This document shows, in pieces, positions 11,195 through 21,375 of a stretch of DNA of 64,000 nucleotides. Numbering within the stretch: position 1 is the first letter of the stretch; the number at the start of each line of letters is the position of its first letter. The translations under genes and the position numbers were made by a program. The stretch covers positions 110,165,563-110,229,562 of the forward strand of contig CM041297.1 in the NCBI GenBank assembly GCA_023052935.1, read 5' to 3'. A model generated the notes under the pieces. That model was not told the origin of the DNA, searched no databases, and worked only from the letters and a program-made list of their open reading frames with translations. Origin of the DNA: Piezodorus guildinii (Eukaryota > Arthropoda > Insecta > Hemiptera > Pentatomidae).

Positions 11195-11880
11195 TTTATA
11201 TTGTATAACACACAAATTATGGTGCTCAAGAAGAATACACCGATAAGTCCACCAAAACATTATGTGTTGGGACAATATACGTTCTATTGCATGTCCAGTT
11301 TTATGTACTTAGGCTCCATCCTTAATGATCAGGTGGACGAAGAAGAAGAAATTCGCAATCGAGTAATGAGGGGTAACAAAGCATATTTCGCCCTAAGAAG
11401 TTTTCTCCGAAGTAAGCTTCTATGTAGGGGTACTTAAATGATTATATAGAATGGACTCCATCGTTAATGATCAGGTGGACGAAGAAGAAGAAATTCACAT
11501 TTAGTAATGAGGGGTAACAAAGCATCTTTCGCCCTAAGAAGTTTTCTCCGAAGTAAGCTTCTATGTAGGGGTACTTAAATGATTATATACAAAACAATCA
11601 TCCGACCTGTACTGACTTATACCAGTGCAACCTAGAACCTACGCAAAAGCCTGGCTGAAAAGATCGACAGGTTTGAAATGTAAAAATGTTTTGAGGCGTA
11701 TCATAGGGCCAGTTAGAGAGAATGTTACCTACCGCTCAAGGAAGAACAAAGAGATCTACGACCTTTTCGGCGATCTCCGAGTTTCTCATTTTGAGTGATT
11801 TCAGCGCTTATAATGGCTGGGACATGTTATCAGGATAGATGAAGGTAGAGCCGCAAGATAATTATTCAATTTCTTTGGAT
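11195..11880 (+). pseudogene. RTE-like LINE reverse-transcriptase tail with internal duplication
   Basis: The frame from about 11,198 reads QIMVLKKNTP, then FMYLGSILNDQV and VMRGNKAYFALRSFL, which is the thumb/C-terminal region of an endonuclease-reverse transcriptase. After the duplication the sequence continues with segments equivalent to IIYKTIIRPVLTY and a GHV-R-D-like C-terminus in shifted frames. The segment 11,311-11,452 is repeated almost exactly at 11,453-11,594 (142-bp period), which breaks the frame. It is 5'-truncated, with no endonuclease or palm domain, and differs from the RTE element at 25-28 kb. Confidence 0.75.
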
Positions 11881-12544
11881 ATTAGATTAAATAATATAAA
11901 ATTGTTATGTACAATAATCAAAGTTTATTCCATATTCTTCAATTTCTATTACCTATCACAAGTTTGTATATAAAATAACATTTTTAGTTTTCTAACGGTA
12001 TATTATACATTTATATTACTAGTAGTATAAGTGTTTGAAAAACAAAATTAGCTAGAAAAATATTTTTTCTCCTTTAGTTTGTTATTAAATGTTTTTTGGA
12101 TCTACATAATCACAGGTAGGTACTTTAGTAAAGGAAAAAAAAATCGACATTTAAGCCATGTTCCACTACTTCAATCAGAATAAAGCCTATTCGATATTAA
12201 AGTCCATTAAATTTGACATCAGTATAGGGAGTTTAATTTAAATCGTTAGAACCGTTTATGAAAAACCCGTAAAAATATTCAAAATGCATTGTATAAAGCC
12301 CCTCTTTTGGTGAGCCGTTTTTGATTAAAACATTTCTGTACCATCTCGGGTGTATAGTTGTCTCAAATATGAAATTTAAGTTTAAGACTTACCACACAAA
12401 GATCTTTGCGGGATTTGGTCATCTGTACTAAGGTGACCTTAAAAAGTGTATTTCCGTTGAAAACTGTAATTCGAAAAGTTTCACCATCGCAATACTTTCC
12501 CTTACTATATATTTCATAATAAGTATGAAAAAATAAAAAATGTT
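11881..12544. other. Intergenic DNA, no gene seen
   Basis: AT-rich with no supported coding frame or repeat assignment. Confidence 0.5.
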
Positions 12545-12822
12545 GATCACTTATAGCTGGGTGGCTAGCGTAACAGCCTCCTATGCTAAAGGTCACGGGT
12601 TCAAACCCGCAGGTGGTCCTAGGATTTTTTAATGGGAGTAAAACATCCTTAGTTACGCCGTCCTTCGGATGGGACGTTAAAAGGTGGTCCCGAGCCTGTG
12701 CGATGTCAGGTACTCGTTAAAGATCCCTATCCTAATAAAACCTGGATAGACAAAATTTAGGACTCCCACTGTAGCATCGTCCGATTAGCCATGGTAGCAT
12801 AAAGTGACGTTAAATAAATAAC
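12545..12822 (+). mobile_element. tRNA-derived SINE, family A, full-length copy
   Basis: Best-preserved head of the family: A-box-like 'tagctgggtggctagcg' at about 12,554-12,570 and B-box 'gggttcaaaccc' at 12,598-12,609. The body has the same order of motifs as the minus-strand copies at 2,495-2,781 and 19,645-19,929, and ends 'gacgttaaataaataa'. Transcription by RNA polymerase III is inferred from the boxes. Confidence 0.88.
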
Positions 12823-13608
12823 TAAACTAAGAATGAAAAATTAAAATCGAAAAATAAATAAATTCATATATATTTGAAGTCGATAGATATAAATTTTAAG
12901 ACAGCAATAAAACTGTACCACCATAAAATTTACTCGAATATGAACGATGCAAAAGCCATTTAAATACGTAATAAAAGAGCATAATAAATGTAAGAAAAAT
13001 ATTATAGGCTGAATTATAGCTATTCTTATGAACTATATAAATAAGGTCTTGTTACATCTTACTTTATTACATTTTTGGTAATAAAAGTGTTTATCCTTAA
13101 AACTTATTTTATCCTTCCCTTTGAGGCTTTTTGCATTAGATCGAAATAACATAATCTATTTCCAATGCTCTGACTGCCATTTCACTGTCTAACGATCATT
13201 GCACTTTCTTAAGAGATATCTTCAGCGTGTTCACCTCTCACTCGAGAATGATTGTTCCTTCTACGACCGATGAAAGACAGGCAATCATTGGAAGCTTTGA
13301 AAGTGTTTGGAATGATATACGCTACGTGTCCAATATCTTCAACATGAATATGACTGCTGTCCAGTAGAAAAAAAAAATTAAAATGGTATCACGCTATAAC
13401 ACGTATATGATCATACGAACTGTTGATTCATTTTAAAACTAAACATTTAAGTTATGTTAGTATTTTAATAAGCAGAATAACTAATTGCAAAATACACTTT
13501 AATGTATTATGAATTCACGAGATACTAGTTGCTTCTTTAAATTTCAAATGAATGAAATTGAAAACTCCAGCTAGAAAGTTCAAGTTCTTCTGAGCCGAAG
13601 CTTAAAAG
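12823..13608. other. Intergenic DNA, no gene seen
   Basis: Unassigned. A stretch at about 13,140-13,370 has higher complexity than its AT-rich surroundings but no reading frame that I recognise. Confidence 0.5.
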
Positions 13609-14233
13609 GGACTTAAACTATGAATGAATGAATGAATGAATGAATAATTTTTATTTGCTTTCGGGGTAACCCCCATACAAATAGAGCTGGCTACATAACA
13701 AATATAGAATAAAAAACATACTTCAATAAAAAAGTTAGCAAGACACCAATTCACTACGTTATCAGCTCTAGGTACATTGTATTACAATCAAACTTATAAC
13801 AAAATAACTCAAATACAATATATGAATAATATAATAGTTTACAATATAATAAATATATAAATATATGTTTTACATAATATGGCGAAACACGATAAATAAT
13901 ATGATACAGTAAACAAACATGTTTATTCATTTATTATAAATGATCTGATTTGGCAACATTGCCTGGCATAATAATAAATATTTTTCAATTCATCAATATC
14001 ATCGGTGGTAAATAGGGCGATAAAATTTGTAATGTTCATATTTAAGGCCCTAGGGATATAATGGGTTCGGTACGGTGCGTATATGGGACATCGAATGAAA
14101 ATATGAAATAAGTCCTCTCTTTCGTTGAGGTTACATAGCGTGCAGTTTTCGTTGGGTTTAAATTGGTAGTATATATTGTTAAATGTTAATTTAATATTGT
14201 AATTTCCAGAGAGTCTTAATTGTGCAAATATTT

Positions 14234-17200
14234 TTATGACACGGAACGGTGCGTTTGATAATAAGTAAGCTTGAGGTTTATGTCTATTGTTATGAATGGA
14301 CGGATAGAGTGGGTTGTATTTACCGGGGTGATTAACTTTTGTTTATCTATTGTCTCCATATGATTTGTAAACAGTATCAATGTTTTGTGCATCTCTAACT
14401 GAAAAATAGCCGGGTTTTCTATTTCTAATATAGACTGTTTGTTTATTCGATTTAATATACAGTATAATTGGTGAAACCAGTTGTATTTTTGTTCTTTATT
14501 TGTTGGTTTATAAGTTTTCTTTAATGTATCAAAGCATATTTTAGGGAGTCGGTTATCACTGAGTTTTAAAATTTTATGCACCCAAGAGAGAGAAAACTTT
14601 AATATTGAGATTAGGCAATGGGGAACATTAAATTCCGACCGTATTAATAAAAAAGGTATATTTTTGTTTAATGCGAATAAACGTTTATAAAAGTTGATGT
14701 TTACGCTCTCTATCCTGTCTACATATCTTAGTCCCCATATTTGCACATTATTAAAGAGGATACTCATTGCTATTGCATTATTTATTTTAATTTTGTTTTC
14801 CCACGATCTTAGTTTTGTTTTTGCGCAAAGTGCGATAACAGAACCTATTGCAGTTTTCGTTTTGGATATGAAGTAGTTAGTGGCTTTGTAAAATATTCCC
14901 GTTTCGGAAAATGGTACTCCTAGATACGTGTACTCCGGTACTCTTTCTATTTCACTATTTTCATAGTATATCTTGCCAACCCGTTTACATTTTCCTTTGT
15001 GGAAGCATATTATTTTTGTTTTCCGAGTATTAACTTCTAGCCTTTTCATCAAGCAGTATTGATTCAAAATATTTATTTTGTTTTTGGCGTCGGTATAGCT
15101 ATCTGCTAGGATAATGAGGTCGTCCGCGTAAAGGAGTAGCAGTATGTCGCACGAGTTATTTACTTTTATGCCTCCAACATTTTTGCTTCGGAAAAACACA
15201 TCTATATCATTTAGATAAAGGCTAAATAAATAAGGGGACAATATTTCCCCTTGCAGTAGACCCAATGTGACATCGATCTCTTCTGATATCATACCGTCAC
15301 TTTTAACGACAGCCGAGGCGTTCTGGTATATATTTTTTAAAATTCTAATAATTTTTCCACTAATGCCTTGATTGTGAAGAGATTGCCATAGGAGATTGTG
15401 ATTAATCGAATCAAAGGCTCGCTTAAAATCGACAAAGATGGCAAAAAACTTTTTTCCCCGAGATCCCAGCTGCATCTGAATAAGAGCTGTCAATATAAAC
15501 AAATTATCCAAACAGCTTCTATCTTTACGAAACCCGGATTGTGCTTCGGGAAGAGCATTCGTCTCATCGCACCATAGAGTGAGCCTATTTAAAATTATTT
15601 GTGTGAATATTTTCATAATACAATTCAACAAAGCAATCGGACGGTAATTTTCTGGTAGGTTTCTGTCACCCTTTTTAAATATCATAATATACACCGTTTT
15701 TACTCAGGATGTTGGTATATTTTCCGTTTCAAATATTTTATTATATAAATGTAGTAAGTATAATTGCCAGTTAGTGGGTAAATTTTTGTAAAATTCGTAA
15801 TTGAAGCCATCTCTACCAGGACTCTTGCCAGTTTTACATTTTCTTAAGGAAATCTGAAGTTCTTCGAGGCTAATGACCGAGTCGAGGAGGGGATGAAGTA
15901 CTCCGAAGTACGATACGTTTTGGTCGACCCGCGGGGGATATATGCTTTGTAAATAATTAAGCCATTGTTCACAGTTTATCGGTGAAGATTGTGTTTGCCT
16001 ATTTTTGTATCTGTTTATTGCACCCCAGAATGTTTTCGAATCACGAACATTAGCTAGATCATCCATGATGGTGCGCTCGAATTCAAGCCGCTTCAATTTT
16101 ATTAAATTTTTGAATTTTTTCTTTGAGGTAATGTAATCAGCAACTTCATTCTCAAGAAAACGATTTTTAACCATTGATTTTAGCCTAAATCTAACATACC
16201 TTTTCGCCAATGCACATTCATAATCAAACCAGGGTTTATTTATTCTATGGCAATTATTACTATTAAAATTTTTTTTCTTTAATAAACCAAGTGTTTGTGA
16301 CGTTTCTTGGATAGCAGTTATAAGATTATTTTGAAGTATTTCGACGGATTGCGAGTTTATGTTATATCCTACCCTAGGGGAATTCATAATTAGTTCATAA
16401 TATGTTAAAGTTTTTGAATCATCCCATTTCGCGAAAGTAAAAGAGAGGTTAGATTTTTTTAACGGAATAGTACACGTAGTATTTACCCAAATATTGAGCT
16501 TGGTCTCTATAGGAAAGTGTTGTGAGACTGAAATATTATGTATTATTTTTAAATCGGCAATCGAATTTATATGTTGATAGCTGCACCAGACCATATCAAC
16601 TACACTTTTCCCTTTTGGAGTGACATTAGTATACTGACCGGGATTATCGCTAGCAGTTCGGCCATTTAGAAGAACAAAAGAATTATTTTCCATAAATTCT
16701 ACCAGTATTTGACCCCTCCTATTTTCTACAAGGTCCAAGCTAGTTCTACGATGTGTTAAATTAGAGCCATAAAAGGCCTCAATATCTCCCTGATTCAAAT
16801 TCGCAACCCTAGCATTAAAATCCCCTAGACAGAGAACTAAGTTGTGAGCATATCTACTTTTTATACTTAATATAGTTGGTTCAAATAATTCTAAAACATA
16901 GTTTAAGTTCAAAGAAGGCTTAAAATAAACTAAAATTATAATAAATGCACTAAATCCCTGATTTTCTTTAAAATAGGCACAAATCCAATACTCACTTATA
17001 TCTAACACATTGACCTCAAAGACACTAGAATTATAGAATATCATTAGACCACCACTGCCTCTACCTCGGCTCTTCTCTCTGATGGCGTTGGACGAAACGT
17101 AACTGAATTGTGAGAGCGCTGGCGGGCCGCTGGCGGTTTTTCTAATAAGTGCGTTTCACAGAGGCAGATTATAGAGGTGTCTTTGAATTTTTTACCTTCT

Positions 17201-17337
17201 TCCACGAAATTTTTATATCCATCAACATTCCAGGAAAATATTGCGCAAGGCTCTGAGTAATTTAAATTTTTGATTTTACAGGTATTCCTTTTGTGATTTA
17301 AGATTCCAGATAAACAATTCGGTATTTTTGACAGTGG
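14234..17337 (-). pseudogene. LINE ORF2: endonuclease-reverse transcriptase, broken
   Basis: It begins right after the ORF1 stop in the same frame, with no Met codon before the AP-endonuclease start (IFSWNVDG at about 17,239-17,216, then CETHL with the catalytic Glu). The frame is lost at 17,117-17,136, where a 9-bp sequence recurs after 2 bases (an 11-bp tandem duplication). From about 17,100 the endonuclease continues in the new frame (GRGSGGLM; later LGDFNARV; the Gln-His of SVSQHFP near the usual SDH site). A single TGA at 15,704-15,706 then separates endonuclease/linker from RT, with both sides in one frame. RT motifs are complete: ENYRPIALLN, QSGFRKDRSC, FVDFKRAFDSINH, LLQGEILSPYLF and the catalytic YADD. 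A thumb and long C-terminal region follow. The two lesions would block a full-length product. Confidence 0.92.
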
Positions 17338-18207
17338 TCAAGATGTAATATCTTTACTTTTAGTCTTCTTATTTTGGATTGAAGTACACGGAGAAGTTTC
17401 GAGTGATGCCGGGAGTGAACGCTTTTTCTCATTGATATCTTTATTTCTATTAAATTCATCGGAGTCGGTGTCGTAATACTGTTCATGTATATTTTTAAAT
17501 AGAGACAGATCAGATTCGCTTTTAATTGGTATTTTCGCAGAGCCATCAATATGCCGTATATATATTTTTCCGTTTCTATGCCAAGCATACTTGAAATGTC
17601 CCTCTTTTTGTAAGGCTCTAGCTTTAGTGAATATTATTCTATTTTCAGGGATTAGTACTTCGTTGATGTATACGTTTTTGTTTTTTTCCTGGTCAGATTC
17701 GAAGCCACTGATACTCTTAACAAAAACTTTTCCTCTGTATTCTCGAGCTCGTTCCAAAAATGCGTCTCGATCGACTTTCCTCAGAAAAAACAGTATGATA
17801 ATATCAGTGAAAGACCCGTTTTTTCTTCGGATTCTGTAATAATTATCAAGATCTCTGATATTAAAGTCAGTATTTAGGAGACTGAATAGATCGGAGCATA
17901 TTTTCTTTACGTTTTCCCCTTCTTTATAAGGAATCCCCTTGACTTCTATTTTTTTACTTGACATCATTTCAGCCGAAGCGTTTTTTAAGCTCTGAAGTTC
18001 TGTTTTTAGGCTTGATACCTGTTCGTTAAAGGTTTTAAACTGAGAGACAATGTAATTCTGGGTTTCTTGAAATCCTGATATGATTTTTGTGAATTGTTCC
18101 ATAGAATTTTTAATTGTTGAAATTTCTGCATTTGTGGTTGTTGTAGAACTTATTAATAGGTCTATTTTTTCTTCTAGACTCAGCCTGTTCAGAGAGCTTT
18201 CCGCCAT
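17338..18207 (-). CDS. LINE ORF1: coiled coil plus FP-like RNA-binding protein
   Basis: 289 aa, complete from an ATG. Residues about 1-95 are rich in heptad-like Leu/Ile/Ser positions (LEEKIDLLIS, then FNEQVSSLKTELQSL) and fit a coiled coil that would make trimers. Residues about 100-175 (KIEVKGIPYKEG, then NYYRIRRKNG and RDAFLERARE) fit an RRM-like middle domain. Residues about 185-245 (INEVLIPENRIIFTKARALQ and KYAWHRNGKIYIR) match the C-terminal domain shared by baculovirus FP proteins and many arthropod LINE ORF1 proteins. The role known for this class is single-strand RNA binding and assembly of the LINE RNP. The C-terminus is basic (KKTKSKD). The stop is TGA followed by C, and ORF2 continues in the same frame. 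The frame is intact, unlike ORF2. Confidence 0.85.
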   Translation of the reverse strand: MAESSLNRLSLEEKIDLLISSTTTTNAEISTIKNSMEQFTKIISGFQETQNYIVSQFKTFNEQVSSLKTELQSLKNASAEMMSSKKIEVKGIPYKEGENVKKICSDLFSLLNTDFNIRDLDNYYRIRRKNGSFTDIIILFFLRKVDRDAFLERAREYRGKVFVKSISGFESDQEKNKNVYINEVLIPENRIIFTKARALQKEGHFKYAWHRNGKIYIRHIDGSAKIPIKSESDLSLFKNIHEQYYDTDSDEFNRNKDINEKKRSLPASLETSPCTSIQNKKTKSKDITS

Positions 18208-18633
18208 TATTTATAGAAAATCTATGTAATTAAGTAAACAAGAAAAATAAAAAAAATATATTTATATACCTATATATGCAACAGGTTAATATAAATAAAT
18301 ACGTTATATACAGCTGGTTGAATAAATAAATAAACAGCTGCTGGAATTAAGTTTAACTCTCAGTCATTGACAACTCACTGCGGTGGTGGGGGTAGACATG
18401 ATATCGCTTGCAAATTTGATAAGGACTGCAAACTCTTCGTGAAATTATATTCCTTATACAACTCCTTGCACTTTTTATACTACTCACAGTTCGATGAAAA
18501 TTTATTACAATACAGATTAATAGAAGTTACAGCATTGTTCAAAAAATCAGGCTTCTAGAGAGAAGTATGCACACACTGGCACGTAGTGAACACAGACACG
18601 ATGTAGCACCTATCTAGGCCTGAGCCAAACTCA
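18208..18633 (-). promoter_or_regulatory. 5' UTR / presumed internal promoter of the FP-type LINE
   Basis: This lies between the TSD and the ORF1 start codon and is GC-richer at its outer end. LINEs of this kind are generally transcribed from an internal promoter in the 5' UTR. No TATA box is obvious at the boundary, so the role is inferred from position only. A short open frame on the other strand here is not considered a gene. Confidence 0.5.
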
Positions 18634-18645
18634 GGACTTAAACTA

Positions 18646-19020
18646 AGTGCAAAGTATAAGAACCACCAGCCGGATGGAATTTTATTACTTCCACCACTAA
18701 AACTCCAAGCATTAACTTACATGCTTTTTATTAAAACACAACATTACGAACGCTTAAAGGTTAAACATACTTACACCATCTGTAAGAAACTTCTTATTTA
18801 TAAAACGTTACGTAAACTAAAATACACTGGCGGAAACAAGAATATACAAGAAAAATTGTCCACAAAAAAAAAAAAGAAAAAAAAAATTATTTTAGTAAGA
18901 AAAAGGGTTCGTTAGTATTTTAGATAGATGAATTAAACGGGATAAAAGGTCTGAGCCGGACGTTTTTAGTAACGACACTGATGTCGTTTTTATTATTTTA
19001 TTTTATTTTTTGGCTTTCTT
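18646..19020. other. Intergenic DNA, no gene seen
   Basis: AT-rich and unassigned, with a lysine-codon-rich A tract near 18,865 that creates a spurious frame. Confidence 0.5.
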
Positions 19021-19130
19021 GAACTCTTTTTTTTTTTTTTTTTAATTAATATATTTTTATTGAAATTTACAACTGTATATATAATACAACAAGTAAATAT
19101 GCTGCTAAAAGATATTGTACTTAACTCTTT
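19021..19130 (-). mobile_element. Jockey-type LINE subfamily A, 3'-tail only
   Basis: A T-run at about 19,028-19,046 is followed by 'tatttttattgaaatttaca' and 'aatacaacaagtaaatatgc', the reverse complement of the subfamily-A 3' UTR end (compare 46,020-46,060 and 23,600-23,660). Only about 100 bp is recognisable, so this is an extreme 5' truncation. Confidence 0.7.
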
Positions 19131-19644
19131 AATTTCCATTTATATCTGTTTAATATTTAGCTGTTGGACGCTGTAAAAATATGACTCGTTGAACATTTTT
19201 ACATTTGATTAGGAGGAAATTTCTTGATATTCAATAGCTGAGTAAAAGTTGTGAATGACCAATTCTCGATTATACTTTCGCAACTTTTTCTTTTCTTGTT
19301 TTAAAGACAATAGATCATGACTTGAAAATGTTCCAACTGCTTTCAATATGTCAAAGAAGAAGCAAAAGAGGCAAAAGAGAGAAGATACTGAAGATTAAGT
19401 GGATGAGGGATCTTTATCAGTAAGCCTTGAAAATCAAAGTGTGGTAAAGAACAAGTGCTATCGTTCACTTATATCTCATTCTGTCTTTAATTCAGGAAGT
19501 CCGATTTCTCGCTATTTGTCAATATTCAATTTTCACAAGTGAAAATAAATAGAAACATTTGAAATTAATTAACGGTTAAGAATTAGTTATAAGTTAATAT
19601 AAAACTACTGTAAGATCATTATTATTCACTCTTAGTATTATTGT
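19131..19644. other. Intergenic DNA, no gene seen
   Basis: No supported coding frame or repeat match. Confidence 0.5.
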
Positions 19645-19929
19645 ATGTTTGTTTATTTATTTAACGTCAATTTATGCTATTTGGCTAATCTGACGATGCT
19701 ACAATAGGAGTCCTAAATTTTGCCTATCCAGGTTTAATTAGGATAAGAATATTTGACGTGTACCTGACATCGCACAGGCTCGAGATCACCTTATAACGTC
19801 TCTTCAGAAGGATGGCATAACTAAGGATTTTTTACTCCTATTAAAAAATTCAAAGACCACCTACGGGTTAGAATCCGTGACCTTTGGTATAGTAGGCTGT
19901 TATGCTAGCCACCCTGCTACAGGTGATCC
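19645..19929 (-). mobile_element. tRNA-derived SINE, family A, near full-length
   Basis: Minus-strand copy from the B-box-like 'ggattctaacccg' and A-box region near 19,905 down to the AATAAATAAA tail near 19,655. It is more diverged than the copies at 2.5 and 12.5 kb, including substitutions in the B box, so it is probably older and transcriptionally weaker. Confidence 0.85.
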
Positions 19930-20849
19930 GCTCGTAATATTATTAATACTTACGAAATGTGAGGGAGAAAGTATTAATAAGGAAGTGCAGATAATATTAA
20001 TAAACTTATCTGAACTTAATTTAATACTGAAAGCCCCTGTTCATTTCATCAACTTCGCGGATTCGTGCTTTACAGGGAAATGAGATGGTGCTGTTCAGCT
20101 GCTATGGCACTTCTGAAACTTAATACTGATTTTAGGGTCTTGCTTAAATGGAATTGCATCGCATAACTTAAGACACTTTCGCGAGCAAATTCATTTTATT
20201 AGAAAGCACAAGATGATGAAATTGTCCTTTGAAATGTTTAATAGTCGTAAGCAATGGTCGTATTTTTTTTTTTTTTTTTTTTTTTTGTTTCGTGTGTCTA
20301 TAGTATCTTTAGCTCTAAGGGCTTTCCTGAATATTTAATGTATTGGGTAAAAACAAACTGTCACTTTCGAACTTATAAACACATAAACCTTTATCGTTGT
20401 TTTATAAAATCTAAACAAATAATTTAAATTAATATATTCTACATTTTTTTCAAGAATAATAAATATGAAACTGTCCATACATTATGTTATTTATTAAATA
20501 CAATTTTTCAGCGTATCGTTACCTCACTTCATATGTTACATTTATAATGGATTCAAAACCATTCTCTTAATAGTACATATTTGTATGCAAAAAAATTATT
20601 ATTCACTCTTTTCTTAAAAAAACAATTCATATTCCGGTTTTATTAAAATCTTGTGTATTGTTATAGAGGATAAAACTTTTATTTGTATTAGATCAAAAAT
20701 AAAAATAGGTAATAATTCACCAAGAGTCATTAGTGAAACGCCTCAGCGGCAGATCCAAGATTTGGATGAAACTTCTTTAATTATGAATAACTACCAAACT
20801 CAACTCCAAAATCCATATTCGATGAAAACGATAACTAAAGAGTATTTAA
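19930..20849. other. Intergenic DNA, no gene seen
   Basis: AT-rich with a long T-run at about 20,263-20,286. Nothing else is recognised. Confidence 0.5.
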
Positions 20850-21375
20850 TACCTTTTTAATTTTTTTTATTTATTGTTATTTACAACTGTATTAAGTAAC
20901 ACAATGAGTAGATATGCAGAGTGAAGAAAAGTCATGAAAACGTCTTGAAAAAAATAACCCACTGGTAGCACTTCACGAACTATTTCAAGGCAGTAGGTCC
21001 CGAGGCCACCTTCTTTTCAATCACCTTGGAGGGGTATCAGGAATATCTAAGGAGATAGATTAAGGACAAGTGGATTTGTGTGGGCAGGGAGTTATAATGA
21101 AAAGAGGTGAATATATCACGGGCTATGTCTGCAACAAATGGGATGTTTAGGTCAATATGGAGGAGTTGATTTGTGACAAAATAAGGGAAATTTAGGATTT
21201 TGGATTGGATGCGGAAGGAATTAGACAGTTTAGTAGAACTCCTAAGCTCGATCCCATATGTCCAAATAGGTCTGATAATATTGATTTAAATGAGTCTTTT
21301 GTAATATACTGGATGTTTTGAACGTTTGTCTAGTAAGTGTTGTAGAAATCGGTATCTTCGAGCAGTTTCTATTTT
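20850..21375 (-). mobile_element. 5'-truncated jockey-type LINE fragment (subfamily A)
   Basis: The minus strand holds the RT thumb/C-terminal codons ('cttactagacaaacgttcaa', 'ggacatatgggatcgag', 'ggtggcctcgggacctactg') followed by the 3' UTR and tail at about 20,850-20,880. The frame has several interruptions relative to the 46-kb copy. No palm or endonuclease is present. Confidence 0.82.

Larger units (their letters stand above)
13621..18633 (-). mobile_element. Full-length non-LTR retrotransposon with FP-like ORF1
   Basis: About 5.0 kb bounded by perfect 12-bp direct repeats 'ggacttaaacta' at 13,609-13,620 and 18,634-18,645, read as the TSD. On the minus strand it has a roughly 430-bp 5' UTR, ORF1 (18,207-17,338), a broken ORF2 with endonuclease and reverse transcriptase (17,337-14,234), a roughly 610-bp 3' UTR and a tail of tandem TTCA units next to the TSD. 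A tail of short tandem repeats instead of poly(A) is known in the CR1/L2/I range of clades. I cannot fix the clade without a tree. The element seems complete in length but carries a frameshift and a stop in ORF2. Confidence 0.93.

Noticed and set aside
17298..17588. Alternative 96-codon frame overlapping ORF1 of the FP-type LINE
   Set aside because: Overlaps the well-supported ORF1 in another frame and has no recognisable domain.
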